Part shown: positions 53,624 through 64,000 of the stretch, in pieces
Layout of the letters: each line of letters opens with the position of its first letter
Numbering within the stretch: position 1 is the stretch's first letter
Notes under the pieces: generated by a model
The model's database searches: none
What the model saw: only the letters and a program-made list of their open reading frames with translations
What the model was told of the DNA's origin: nothing
Assembly: GCF_004006175.1 (NCBI RefSeq)
Contig: NZ_CP033219.1
Location: 2,914,001-2,978,000, forward strand
Origin: Parasedimentitalea marina
GTDB lineage: Bacteria > Pseudomonadota > Alphaproteobacteria > Rhodobacterales > Rhodobacteraceae
DNA length: 64,000 bases
Direction of reading: 5' to 3'
Translations under genes and position numbers: made by a program

Positions 53624-54175
53624 ATGCATGCCCCAAACGACGATCTTCTCAAAGTATCGATTTGGCCTGTCACCGCACTGGTTTTCACCCTGATGGCTTC
53701 ACATTCCGCCGCTGCGCAATCTCGCCTGGAACTGAAATTTGCCCGCCAGATCCTGACCAACCTGCAAGCCGGTTCCATCGCGGCCAATCGCGAATATTGT
53801 GGAATGATCGGGCTGACGGAAACCGGGGCCCTTATTGCTTCGGCTGCTCGCAAGGGACGACGCGATTCTTGTCGGCCAAAAGATCCCCGTGGCGCCGTGG
53901 AGCTGATTGCCAGCTATCACACCCATGCCGGTTACGACGAAGACGCCGACAGTGAAGTCCCCTCTGCCAATGATGTAATTGGCGACATGGAGGAAGGGCT
54001 AGACGGCTATGTCTCTACGCCAGGCGGGCGGTTATGGTTTATTGACGGGCAAGCAGGCGTAGCCCGCCAGCTCTGTGGTCTGGGTTGTCTACCTGCCGAC
54101 CCGGATTTTCAGCAGGGTCAATGGGCCGTGGTCAAACAGCGTTATACCCTATCGGACCTGGAAGCGCGCGAATAA
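53624..54175 (+). CDS. Exported DUF4329 (JAB-like) protein
   Basis: A 183-residue protein with an N-terminal signal or anchor (TALVFTLMASHSAAAQ). The DUF4329 pattern is visible: NREYCGMIGLTETG, then IASYHTHAGYDEDADSEVPS and a YVSTPGGRLWFIDG ending. The HTH and Asp residues resemble a JAMM-like metal site. The domain occurs as a cargo or toxin module in secreted proteins, but here it stands alone behind a signal peptide. A periplasmic protease or isopeptidase is a guess. Confidence 0.78.
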   Translation: MHAPNDDLLKVSIWPVTALVFTLMASHSAAAQSRLELKFARQILTNLQAGSIAANREYCGMIGLTETGALIASAARKGRRDSCRPKDPRGAVELIASYHTHAGYDEDADSEVPSANDVIGDMEEGLDGYVSTPGGRLWFIDGQAGVARQLCGLGCLPADPDFQQGQWAVVKQRYTLSDLEARE

Positions 54176-54228
54176 CCCAATCTGCCCGCTCGCCCTTTGG
54201 ACAATCGTCCTCCATAGGAACAAGGGGC

Positions 54229-55731
54229 CTAAGACGGCTGCTCGTTTTCACTGGTGCCAGACGCCTGTTCAAGCTTTATTTGCTCGTCTGGGGTTGGCGT
54301 GTGGTTGAATACATAGGAGTTGATACAGGCATCCCGCCCACCAAGCTGTTCAATACGCTGCTTCTGGTCCTCAAAACACCTGGCATTGACCTGTTCAGGA
54401 TCGCAGATCTGGCGCAGCCGTCTTTCACCTTCTGCCCAGGCCGCCTGAACACTGGGATCATTTGTTCGATCCAACGCGAGATTACGCAGCTCGTTTGGGT
54501 CCGTTTTCAGATCGAACAGTTGCGGCGCGTGGTTGACGTAATAGACAAACTTCCAATGGTCCCATCGGACCATGAAGGTTCCCGTGGTGGAGCCGCCGTC
54601 GTGGTATTCACTAAATACCGTACGATCCGGATCATCAGCCGCATTGGCAATGTCGCGGAGCGACAGTCCCGGCAGATCCCGGCTTATGTCATCAGGTGCC
54701 ACACCGGTAACATCCACAGCCGTTGCAGCGATATCAAGCAGGCTGGTGCCGGTGGTCACACGACGGCCCTCTGGAAAGCCGGGTCCGGCTGCAATCATCG
54801 GTACTCCGGCCGAGGCGTCATACATGACCTGTTTGGTCCAGAAACCCTGATCCCCCATCATGTCCCCATGGTCGGAAATATAGATAACCACTGTGTCTTC
54901 GGCCTGATTACTGTCCTCCAGCGCGGCCAGAACGCGGCCAACACAATCATCCATAAAGCTTGTTAAGCCATAGTAGGCAACTTTGGCTTCCCGCATTTTC
55001 TGTTCATCAAAGTGTTGATCATAGTCAAAAAACTTTGCGATGTTCTTGAGTTCCGAATGTTCTGGTTGATTGGCGCCATGATAGGCGACCGGCAGATCAA
55101 TTGTGGCGGCGTCGTACATGTCGTAATATTTCTGTGGTGCCTTTAGCGGGTAATGCGGACTGACAAGGGAGACGAAGGCGCCCCAGGGTTTATCCTTGCG
55201 CTGCGGGTCCTTCAGCCACTGTTCCGTCGCCTCTGTGATCGCCAGATCATAGTCGGTATAGGTGCTTTCACCGGCCCCGACATCTGCCGACAATTCGGCA
55301 GAGGCATTGTAGTCTGGTGGGTTGTCACGCAGCAAACCAATGGCCCATCCAACGCCTCCCACAACATGCATCGGCAGGATTTCTTCGACAAATCCGTTAT
55401 CATCCTCGGTCGAGCGAAAATGCAGCTTGCCTATGGATGTCACATCCACCCCCTGATCGCGAAGGTGTCTCATCCAACTTCTCGTGTTGCCACAATACGG
55501 CGTGGCGCTGTCCCAATTGCCAATTTCGTGAACATAGTCACCGCAGGCAATACTTGCCCGCGTGGGGACACACATTGGAGACGGCGTATAGGCGTTCTCA
55601 AAAATCGTTCCGCGTGCAGCCAAAGCATCGAGGTTTGGAGTTTTCACCAAGGGATGGCCAACGCAACCCATTGCGTCCTTACGGTGTTCGTCTGAAATAA
55701 TAATCAGTAGGTTTTTACCGTCGATATTCAT
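54229..55731 (-). CDS. Type I sulfatase
   Basis: A 500-residue sulfatase. The formylglycine motif is SPMCVPTRAS with Cys54 (C-x-P-x-R), converted by a maturase. Metal-binding Asp residues lie in IIISDEHRKDAMG and VVIYISDHGDMMGDQG, and TSIGKLHFRS supplies a conserved Lys. It resembles the choline-sulfatase and phosphonate monoester hydrolase branch. There is no signal peptide, so it is likely cytoplasmic. It converges with the DUF4329 gene; no maturase gene is nearby. Confidence 0.88.
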   Translation of the reverse strand: MNIDGKNLLIIISDEHRKDAMGCVGHPLVKTPNLDALAARGTIFENAYTPSPMCVPTRASIACGDYVHEIGNWDSATPYCGNTRSWMRHLRDQGVDVTSIGKLHFRSTEDDNGFVEEILPMHVVGGVGWAIGLLRDNPPDYNASAELSADVGAGESTYTDYDLAITEATEQWLKDPQRKDKPWGAFVSLVSPHYPLKAPQKYYDMYDAATIDLPVAYHGANQPEHSELKNIAKFFDYDQHFDEQKMREAKVAYYGLTSFMDDCVGRVLAALEDSNQAEDTVVIYISDHGDMMGDQGFWTKQVMYDASAGVPMIAAGPGFPEGRRVTTGTSLLDIAATAVDVTGVAPDDISRDLPGLSLRDIANAADDPDRTVFSEYHDGGSTTGTFMVRWDHWKFVYYVNHAPQLFDLKTDPNELRNLALDRTNDPSVQAAWAEGERRLRQICDPEQVNARCFEDQKQRIEQLGGRDACINSYVFNHTPTPDEQIKLEQASGTSENEQPS

Positions 55732-55879
55732 TGCTCAGGTCTCTCTGCATGGACAGCTGTCTTGTCAAAAGAGAGCCTCATATCCATCAGGAATACAAGC
55801 GCGCGCGGGTCTGATTGTGGTCCTGTCCGTCGTCAGGTTTTAGGGCCCCCATCTGGGCAGACGGTCCTGCTCATATGTT

Positions 55880-55907
55880 GGGGCGCCCCAGTATATTGAA
55901 GCGCCCC
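55880..55907 (-). terminator. Hairpin downstream of katG
   Basis: GGGGCGC at 55880-55886 pairs with GCGCCCC at 55901-55907 across a 14-base loop. It lies 32 bases past the katG stop in the transcript direction. No long T-run follows. Confidence 0.4.
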
Positions 55908-55939
55908 CGCTGTTTCTTTCAAATATTAGCGCAGTCCCA

Positions 55940-58252
<2,313 letters not shown>

Positions 58253-59179
58253 ATGATGAACATCACCCTCAGACAGCTCCGTTACTTTGATGCACTTGCA
58301 CAGCACGGCCATTTTGGTCGCGCCGCCGAGGCCTGTAGTGTGTCCCAACCAGCCCTATCCGTGCAAATCAAAGAACTGGAAGAAGTGCTGGGCAACACCC
58401 TGTTCGAAAGAATGCCACGCCAGGTACGCCTGACCACACTCGGCCGCGAGTTTCTTGTCCGGTCAAGGGAAATTCTTCGCTCAGTCGACGAACTTGGCGA
58501 CCTGGCGCGTGCTGCACAAGAGCAATTGGTCGGGCAATTGCGCATCGGCGTGATTCCGACCATTGCGCCCTATCTGTTGCCAACCATCGTGGATCGGCTG
58601 TCCAGTCAATTTGTCGGCGTCGATATTCATGTCCGGGAAACAATGACTTCGACCCTGTTAAAAGAGCTCGCAGAAGGCCGGATCGACACTGCCATTGTGG
58701 CACTGCCCATCTCAGAACCCAGCTTGACCGAGGTTGCGCTTTTCGAAGAAAACTTCGTGCTCATTCGTCCGGAGGCTGACAAGGGGAAACCCGTCCCGGA
58801 TCGGGAAATGCTACCCGAAATGCGGCTTCTTTTGCTGGAAGAAGGCCACTGTTTTCGGGACCAGGCACTGGCATTCTGTAACATTCAGTCGAACCTGCCA
58901 CGCGAAACGCTGGACGGGACCTCGCTGACGACATTGGTACAGATGGTCGGTGCCGGGATTGGCATAACGCTGATCCCTGAAATGGCGATTCCGGTTGAAA
59001 CACGCTCAGCCGCAGTCTCGGTGGCGCGCCTTTGCGAACCACAGCCGACACGCACCATCGGGATGATATGGCGAAAGACAAGTCCAATGGAGCACCAGTA
59101 TTTGCGGATCACGGACCTTGTGCGCCAAGCGCATGTTTTCCTGAGCGGGTCGCCTGAAACGGACAGGACCACGTCTTGA
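58253..59179 (+). CDS. oxyR: LysR-type hydrogen peroxide regulator OxyR
   Basis: A 308-residue LysR protein. The winged helix includes RQLRYFDALAQHGHFGRAA and SVSQPALSVQIKELE. The redox cysteines are in EEGHCFRDQALAFC (Cys200 and Cys209), matching the spacing of OxyR Cys199/Cys208; starting at the second Met (58256) gives exactly those numbers. It is divergent from katG, its usual target. Confidence 0.92.
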   Translation: MMNITLRQLRYFDALAQHGHFGRAAEACSVSQPALSVQIKELEEVLGNTLFERMPRQVRLTTLGREFLVRSREILRSVDELGDLARAAQEQLVGQLRIGVIPTIAPYLLPTIVDRLSSQFVGVDIHVRETMTSTLLKELAEGRIDTAIVALPISEPSLTEVALFEENFVLIRPEADKGKPVPDREMLPEMRLLLLEEGHCFRDQALAFCNIQSNLPRETLDGTSLTTLVQMVGAGIGITLIPEMAIPVETRSAAVSVARLCEPQPTRTIGMIWRKTSPMEHQYLRITDLVRQAHVFLSGSPETDRTTS

Positions 59180-59248
59180 CGCGGTCACTCCCTGCATATT
59201 CGAGGTGAGTGTCCCCGAGAATTCGGAAAATCTGAAGCGATCAACAAT

Positions 59249-59308
59249 GTGATTGTTTTGATGGTACCACCACCCCGGCTCGAACGGGGGACCTCCTGAT
59301 CCACAATC
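59249..59308. repeat. Distal att repeat (partial tRNA-His copy)
   Basis: 60 bases identical to 62639-62698. On the minus strand it spells the tRNA-His sequence from the anticodon loop to CCA plus 13 bases of flank. It has no 5' half, so it is not a functional tRNA. Confidence 0.9.
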
Positions 59309-59373
59309 GTGGAACTTCTGTTTGTTTTCAAAAGGAGTTGGAACATAAAGTGCTCCGACTTGAGCAATAACGC

Positions 59374-59404
59374 AAAAAAAGGGCGGGGTGTGATCCCCGC
59401 CCTT
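59374..59404 (-). terminator. Strong terminator on the minus strand
   Basis: AAGGGCGGGG and CCCCGCCCTT pair around loop TGTGAT. Read on the minus strand it runs into seven Ts. It ends the zinc-ribbon pseudogene, whose stop overlaps the stem. Confidence 0.8.
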
Positions 59405-59631
59405 ATTCCAATTTCTGAGGCCCCTGCTCTGCCCCCGCATTGATGGTCCGGTATTCTGTTATTCTCTTGGTACGGCGGGCCGAACATCGCAACCGATCCA
59501 CCGCTTCACCAACTGTGAAATGATCACCCCATTTGGCAATGATAGCCGCTACCTGGACAGATCCGTTGTGCCCACAGGCACACTCAAGCCAGAGTACATG
59601 TGTTGGGATAGCCGACCTTCGCGGCAGTCAT
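59403..59631 (-). pseudogene. Frameshifted small zinc-ribbon protein
   Basis: From ATG 59631 the frame reads MTAAKVGYPNT and then hits a stop. A one-base shift near 59600 opens LECACGHNGSVQVAAIIAKW, then FTVGEAVDRLRCSARRTKR and a normal stop at 59403. The CxCGH start and RLRCSxCG pattern match a small zinc-ribbon family of alphaproteobacteria, but the second Cys pair is lost (CSAR). A strong terminator follows at once. The gene is therefore a decayed copy of about 75 codons. Confidence 0.6.
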
Positions 59632-59863
59632 CATCAACGTCAGCTCTGCGCAGTAAGCACCCTTTGCAAAGTAGGGGCGCCAAGTGTTTTGGATCGGCAA
59701 GACCGGTCCAATGCAGACCTTTGTGGACGGTGCAGCCAATTGCAGCAAGGAGCTCATACCTACCCATGGTCAAATAAATTGGCTTGATCTGGGGCAGTCC
59801 ACAAAACTGTTGTTGCAAGGCTTTTGAAGACCTAAGCTAACCAATAGGTCCGCTATTTAGTAA

Positions 59864-61810
59864 ATGGGATCGAAAAGAAACGGGGTCCGTTCGGTGTTTT
59901 CAACCCTCCGAGTTTTGACACTTTTACTAATCCTTGCCGCTGGAGCTATTCCGCGATTAGCTTTGGCTGAAAGTCGCATCGCGCTGGTTGTGGGCAATGG
60001 CAATTACAGCTCCGTATCCTCCTTGAATAACCCGGAAAATGATGCGGTATTGATATCAGAAACCCTTAGGGGGCTAGGGTTTGAGGTCACGCTTCTGGTC
60101 GATGCAAATCAAGCTGAATTGCGACATGGAATTTCCCAATTTGGCAGTGATTTACGCGAGGCTGGACAGGATGGAACCGGGTTGTTCTATTACGCCGGCC
60201 ACGCATTGCAGTCCTTTGGCAACAACTACTTATTACCGGTCGACGCCAACCTGACTGACGCGGCCGATCTTAGTTTGGTGGCGATAGAGGCCGAAGCGAT
60301 TTTGCGGCAAATGTTTTCTGCGAAGAACCGGACAAATATCGTAATACTGGATTCTTGTCGCAACAATCCGTTTGAGAATATTCCTGAGCTCAACGATAAC
60401 GGTCTGGCCGAAATGAAAGCACCGGCGGGTACATTTCTGGCCTATGCAACAGAACCCGGTGGCGTGGCGCTTGACGGTCTGGGCGTCAACAGCCCGTTTA
60501 CCCAAATTTTGGCCCGCGAAATGATGGAACCGGGTGCCCCAGTCGAACAGGTGTTCAAAAAAGTTCGTGTGGCTGTGCGCGAGTTAACCAATGAGCGCCA
60601 AACCCCCTGGGACACATCTTCGTTGATAAGCAATTTTACGTTTCTCCCCGGAAAGGCTCTTAGCCCTGAAGAAAACGCCGAGTTGCAGTTGTGGAACGCA
60701 GTTCGGTCAGCCCGGGATTTGGCGCAGGTGAAACTGTTTCTGGACGCATACCCAAATAGCCGCTTCGGGCCGGATGGTCGTAAACTACTTGCTGCATTGA
60801 TGGAGGGGCAACAGCCAGAAAAGGCAGAGACAAGCCCAACGCTGACAGGATCGACTGCCGAAAGATCCCCGAACGAACGACTGCTGAACGTTCAAAACTG
60901 GATGTTCCAACTTCAGGACCTGGATGAGGACGGCGCGATCGAAGCATTGGCCGCGACTGAGTATGATATGCTTGTTATTGAAGCGGGGTACAATTTTATC
61001 GATTGGTCCTATGATACCGCGCAAATTATAGATCGGTTAAAAGTAAAGCCTGACGGTAGTTCCCGGTTATTGCTTGCCTATGTTGATATTGGCCAAGCCG
61101 AAGACTACCGAAATTATTGGCTAGATGACTGGGTCGCGCCGACGGCACACAAACGGGGACACCCGGATTTTATGATTACAATAGATCCCGATGGGTGGTC
61201 AGGAAATTTTCCGGTCGCTTACTGGGATAATAATTGGCAATCGCTCTGGTTGGGATCAAGCGGGATAATCGCGGACCTAGCAAGGTTTGGTTTTGATGGC
61301 GTTCTTCTGGACTGGGTCGAAGCCTACGACGATGACCGGGTTCGCGAAGCCGCCAGGGAGGCCGGCGTTTCTCCGGAAAATTCGATGATTACTTTCATTG
61401 AAAAACTCGGCGACGCCGGAAAAGCAATTGATCCAAGCTTTCTGGTTGTTGCTCAGAATGCCATCTATCTTATCGACGCTGATCCCGACCGCTACACTAG
61501 TGCCATTGATGCATTGGCGGTTGAAGATACGTGGTTTCATGGGTGGGGCGACAGTGACTGGGATGATCCAGACGGAGGGGACCAACAGGATCGCCATGAT
61601 GATGAATACTCCACAAGTGCCCGGCTTGTCCAAATCGCACTGTACCAAAAATCGGGACTACCAGTCTTTTCTGTGGATTATGCCCTCAATAAAAACAACG
61701 TTGCAAAAGTATACAACGAGGCAATAGGCCACGGTTTGATTTCACTCGTAACGCGTGTCGCACTTTCTAAGCTGACCGAAACTCCGCCGCCTAGCCTCAC
61801 ATCCGAATAG
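59864..61810 (+). CDS. Secreted caspase-like peptidase fused to a GH114/TM1410-like domain
   Basis: A 648-residue protein. The signal peptide is TLLLILAAGAIPRLALA, cleaved after about residue 35. Residues about 36-265 are a C14 caspase domain: His113 in LFYYAGHALQSFG and Cys165 in VILDSCRNNPFEN form an intact dyad. Residues about 345-640 match the GH114 / TM1410-like glycosidase barrel: NWMFQLQ, LLAYVDIGQAEDYRNYW, DPDGWSGNFPVAYWDNNW, GFDGVLLDWVEAYDDD and VVAQNA. The last domain is related to endo-alpha-1,4-polygalactosaminidase. It is cargo of the tRNA-His element and is intact, unlike its neighbours. Confidence 0.85.
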   Translation: MGSKRNGVRSVFSTLRVLTLLLILAAGAIPRLALAESRIALVVGNGNYSSVSSLNNPENDAVLISETLRGLGFEVTLLVDANQAELRHGISQFGSDLREAGQDGTGLFYYAGHALQSFGNNYLLPVDANLTDAADLSLVAIEAEAILRQMFSAKNRTNIVILDSCRNNPFENIPELNDNGLAEMKAPAGTFLAYATEPGGVALDGLGVNSPFTQILAREMMEPGAPVEQVFKKVRVAVRELTNERQTPWDTSSLISNFTFLPGKALSPEENAELQLWNAVRSARDLAQVKLFLDAYPNSRFGPDGRKLLAALMEGQQPEKAETSPTLTGSTAERSPNERLLNVQNWMFQLQDLDEDGAIEALAATEYDMLVIEAGYNFIDWSYDTAQIIDRLKVKPDGSSRLLLAYVDIGQAEDYRNYWLDDWVAPTAHKRGHPDFMITIDPDGWSGNFPVAYWDNNWQSLWLGSSGIIADLARFGFDGVLLDWVEAYDDDRVREAAREAGVSPENSMITFIEKLGDAGKAIDPSFLVVAQNAIYLIDADPDRYTSAIDALAVEDTWFHGWGDSDWDDPDGGDQQDRHDDEYSTSARLVQIALYQKSGLPVFSVDYALNKNNVAKVYNEAIGHGLISLVTRVALSKLTETPPPSLTSE

Positions 61811-61970
61811 GTGCCATTGCGCACATTCTGACCGCATACTTTCTGCGCATTGCTGCTATTGGTGCTCTTCGCATCGAACGGCTTCTTACCGCCCTTCCTG
61901 ATTCAGACGTCCCCCAAGCTGCACTAAGCACCAATGTCGTAGAAGGGCTGGAACCGGCCGTTAGACGGGT

Positions 61971-62576
61971 TTGGCACGAATCGTGTCTACAGCCGATCTG
62001 GAAGGTATGGAGCACTATGCCCTTGGCATCATGATCCAGTACGAATTTGCGCTGCGCGCCGTGGACGTTCGCGGACAGTGGCTGGAAACAGACGAGACCG
62101 AAGGCGGTGTCATACGAAACGGCAAACGGCGGCAGGATGGTCTGACCTGGGACAGGTTCGATGTTGGGCTTACCACCATGACCAAATTGATTTCCAAAAC
62201 GAGGAAGTCACTGCCTGCACCCTATGAGTTCAATTTGACAGCTATACCGGAAATCCAATCACAACTCCTGAACATCCGGCCCAATGGACGAATGGGACCT
62301 GTGATTCTCGCACAGAGAGGCGGAGGCTTTCCCTATACTTCGAGCGGATGGTCCCAATCCTGGACGAGACTGCGAAAGCAGGAAGGCTTACCCAATGAGC
62401 TATGGATGATGGATTTATGAGCCGGAGCCATGACCGAAGCAAAATCTCTTGGGGCCAATCCATATGAGCTGCGCGATGCAGGCCAACACAAGGAAATGTC
62501 CACTACAGACAGGTACTCTCGGGGTAGAAGTCAAAGCGCAAACAATGTTGTTCGCCTTCGAAATACTGGCAAGTAG
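61971..62576 (+). pseudogene. Tyrosine recombinase, 5'-truncated and with an in-frame stop
   Basis: The frame starts in mid-protein (ADLEGMEHYALGIMIQYEFA) and covers the catalytic part of a phage-type integrase. At 62418-62420 a TGA interrupts LWMMDL-stop-AGAMTEAKSLGA. In relatives this position is Arg (DLRAGA), the second catalytic Arg, so one CGA-to-TGA change explains it. The frame continues to RDAGQHKEMSTTDRYSRG, holding the catalytic His and Tyr, and ends at 62576. No N-terminal domain is found upstream. The integrase of the element is therefore inactive. Confidence 0.8.
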
Positions 62577-62638
62577 CTGGACGCAACATGATCAAACGTT
62601 CCAACTTATATTCCAACTCGAAATTGGAAAAATGCTAA

Positions 62639-62698
62639 GTGATTGTTTTGATGGTACCACCACCCCGGCTCGAACGGGGGACCTCCTGATCCACAATC
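62639..62698. repeat. tRNA-proximal att repeat
   Basis: 60 bases identical to 59249-59308, comprising the 3' part of the intact tRNA-His and 13 bases beyond it. Confidence 0.9.
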
Positions 62699-62728
62699 AG
62701 GCGCTCTAACCTACTGAGCTATGGCGGC
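62652..62728 (-). tRNA. tRNA-His (anticodon GTG)
   Basis: On the minus strand GCCGCCA pairs with TGGTGGT in the acceptor stem, with A73 and encoded CCA. The anticodon loop TTGTGGA carries GTG; the T-loop is TTCGAGC. There is no encoded G at position -1, as known for many alphaproteobacteria. The length is 77 bases including CCA. Confidence 0.95.
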
Positions 62729-62771
62729 ACTGAGGGCGATTTAGCTAACCCCCCGGGCAATTGCAAGAGGC

Positions 62772-63254
62772 TTAGAGCATAACACGCCAGGTTTGTTCGA
62801 TCAATTTTGCTCCGAAGGAAAATGCGGGTCGGGATTCGATCAGTTGCCAGCCGAATGCACGATACAGAGATCCACTTGTGCGCTGACTTTGGTAGGTGCG
62901 CAGCACCATTTCGCGATATCCGACCTGACGCGCAAACCCCATGCAATCGCGCAGCAAACGCTTGCCCAAGCCCCGCCCGCGCGCCTCTGGGGTCAGCAGG
63001 AACAGCCGTAAACGGGCTATGTCGTCCGTCTCTTTGATGCAGAATATACTGCCAAGACGCCGCGCACCCTGTTTCGCAATCCAGCCTTTTTCACACATAG
63101 GATCATGGGACTTACAAAAATCATGCAGAATCGCCGTGATCACCGGGCCATACGTGGTGTCGAACCCCTCATCGCGTGTATAAAGATCCTGATGGCGTGC
63201 TGCCAACCAGTGCAAATCGCCCGCAACGAATCGGCGTAAACTCACATCAACCAT
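62772..63254 (-). CDS. GNAT-family N-acetyltransferase
   Basis: A 160-residue acetyltransferase. The acetyl-CoA motif is LFLLTPEARGRGLGKRLLRDC near residue 85-105 (the Q/RxxGxG/A form RGRGLG), followed by VLRTYQSQRTSGSLYRAFGW, the typical C-terminal strand-helix. A MarR-fused relative has the same GNAT half, but here only the GNAT domain is present. The substrate is unknown. It follows the tRNA-His in the spacing of unaltered chromosome. Confidence 0.88.
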   Translation of the reverse strand: MVDVSLRRFVAGDLHWLAARHQDLYTRDEGFDTTYGPVITAILHDFCKSHDPMCEKGWIAKQGARRLGSIFCIKETDDIARLRLFLLTPEARGRGLGKRLLRDCMGFARQVGYREMVLRTYQSQRTSGSLYRAFGWQLIESRPAFSFGAKLIEQTWRVML

Positions 63255-63342
63255 GTGCTATCAAACCCCGAACCATGCTTGTGTTTCAATGGGGCGCAGG
63301 GTAGCACCAGAAATCAGCCACTAAGGTCTTCAGGAGTGCAAA

Positions 63343-63531
63343 ATGGGTATCAATAGCGAACGCGACATCGAGGCAAACATGCAAATCGGCCCAACCGATG
63401 CCGGTATGGTGCGTCTGTTCATCGAAGCCGGTGGTGTGGAAGTTCCAATGGATTTTGACCCAGAAGAAGCCGAAGAGATCGCCGAAGAGATCCGCGCCGC
63501 CGCCCAGGCCGCCCGTATGGTCAAAGGTTAA
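63343..63531 (+). CDS. DUF6324 family small protein
   Basis: A 62-residue acidic protein starting MGINSERDIEANMQIGPTDAG and containing FDPEEAEEIAEEIRAAAQAA. I recognise it as a short conserved protein of Rhodobacteraceae with unknown function. AGGAG lies about 7 bases before the ATG. It is divergent from the GNAT gene. Confidence 0.8.
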   Translation: MGINSERDIEANMQIGPTDAGMVRLFIEAGGVEVPMDFDPEEAEEIAEEIRAAAQAARMVKG

Positions 63532-64000
63532 ATCAGACTATCCGGTTAAATTCTGCCCCATTGCGACCTGTCCCACAGCCCAGTTGACGGGCATCATTTG
63601 GGCAGTCCCACTTCTCCCCAAATGTCTCCCGCCCGTCAGTGACCTCCTGCCGGAGGCACACTTCCCGTTGGGCCTAGCGCCGCGCCGCAGCGCGGCGCCA
63701 CGCCCAACACCACCGGGACGATCAACGCAGTTGATGGACCAAGCGGCGGCGGGAGTGCATTGAGGCGTCGCTGATCGGCAAGGTTACCGCCGAACCATCC
63801 GTTTATGAAAACTCAGCGCGATTTGATGTCCAATCCCCCAGGTAACTGTACCTGCAGCCGCTCCTCAGTCTCAACTTGATGTGAGGACCCAGACCGGTGC
63901 ACATTGTCGCGATGAAACATCGCAAGAAACCACTCTACCGGTCTGTAAATACCAGAACTCGTAATGTTCGTCACGGGTCGGGATCAAAGTCTAAATGGGA
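63532..64000. other. Gene-poor right end
   Basis: No supported gene; the only open frame overlaps the preceding gene out of frame. Apart from the nested palindrome at 63667-63708 I see nothing distinctive. Confidence 0.5.
63667..63708. repeat. Nested GC-rich palindrome
   Basis: An outer stem GTTGGGC / GCCCAAC encloses an inner stem GCGCCGCGC / GCGCGGCGC with loop CGCA. It lies 135 bases after the DUF6324 gene and may act as a terminator or be an intergenic repeat. Confidence 0.6.

Larger units (their letters stand above)
59249..62698. mobile_element. Integrated element at the tRNA-His 3' end
   Basis: A 3.45-kb stretch bounded by two identical 60-base direct repeats (59249-59308 and 62639-62698). 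The right copy forms the 3' half of the intact tRNA-His gene and its downstream flank. Inside are a zinc-ribbon pseudogene, a caspase-like fusion gene and a broken tyrosine integrase next to the tRNA. This is the standard layout of a tRNA-targeting integrative element, now probably unable to move by itself. Confidence 0.85.

Noticed and set aside
59252..59308. A second tRNA-His gene
   Set aside because: Only the 3' part is present; after the anticodon loop the sequence diverges, so it is an att duplicate.

Overview
The window looks like a chromosomal segment of a marine alphaproteobacterium of the Roseobacter group (Rhodobacteraceae). The support is its gene families: two TRAP transporters, organosulfonate and DMSP catabolism, a malonate operon, a tRNA-His without an extra 5' G, and many tightly overlapping ATGA/TAATG gene junctions. 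All taxonomic and functional calls are by reading, not by database search.

Left part (1-10.4 kb). A plus-strand operon (1-4673) contains the end of an HpsN-like dehydrogenase, an SDR, a zinc alcohol dehydrogenase, a UspA protein, both sulfopyruvate decarboxylase subunits (ComD/ComE) and an FMN-dependent 2-hydroxyacid dehydrogenase. Together they read as a route from 2,3-dihydroxypropane-1-sulfonate through sulfolactate and sulfopyruvate to sulfoacetaldehyde. A poorly coding stretch follows (4.7-7.1 kb) with small helix-turn-helix genes that look like the remains of an integrated element. Next come a DUF2237 gene, a DMSP lyase of DddQ type, a small cupin and a fatty-acid desaturase.

Catabolic island (10.5-23.8 kb). 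Eleven minus-strand genes read away from a divergent GntR/FCD regulator: Gfo/Idh dehydrogenase, TRAP DctP-Q-M, a QuiC-like two-domain protein, an AroE-like dehydrogenase, a short citrate-synthase-like protein, a TIM-barrel epimerase, an acylating aldehyde dehydrogenase, a ThDP enzyme and an HpaI aldolase. A 13-bp palindrome, AATATC-N-GATATT, recurs at the promoter positions. I do not recognise the pathway.

Middle (24.7-45.9 kb). tRNA-Gly(TCC), an ABC exporter, a lipoprotein, an acyl-CoA synthetase, an HSL-type esterase and a phosphodiesterase-type hydrolase precede a malonate operon: a GntR regulator with a perfect TTGTATACAA-type operator, a TRAP transporter, malonyl-CoA decarboxylase and malonyl-CoA synthetase. 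A TPP riboswitch then leads a ten-gene thiamine operon, thiD-O-S-G-E-F-Y-tenA-thiZ-X, without thiC.

Right part (45.9-64 kb). Signalling and envelope genes follow: a PG-binding putative effector, a class III cyclase with TPR and HEAT repeats, a PilZ protein, a haem-type GGDEF/EAL protein, a DUF4329 protein and a sulfatase. The divergent katG-oxyR pair comes next. A 3.45-kb integrated element lies between a 60-bp direct repeat made from the 3' half of tRNA-His. It carries an intact secreted caspase-GH114-like fusion, a frameshifted zinc-ribbon pseudogene and an integrase broken by one in-frame stop. A GNAT gene and a DUF6324 gene close the window.
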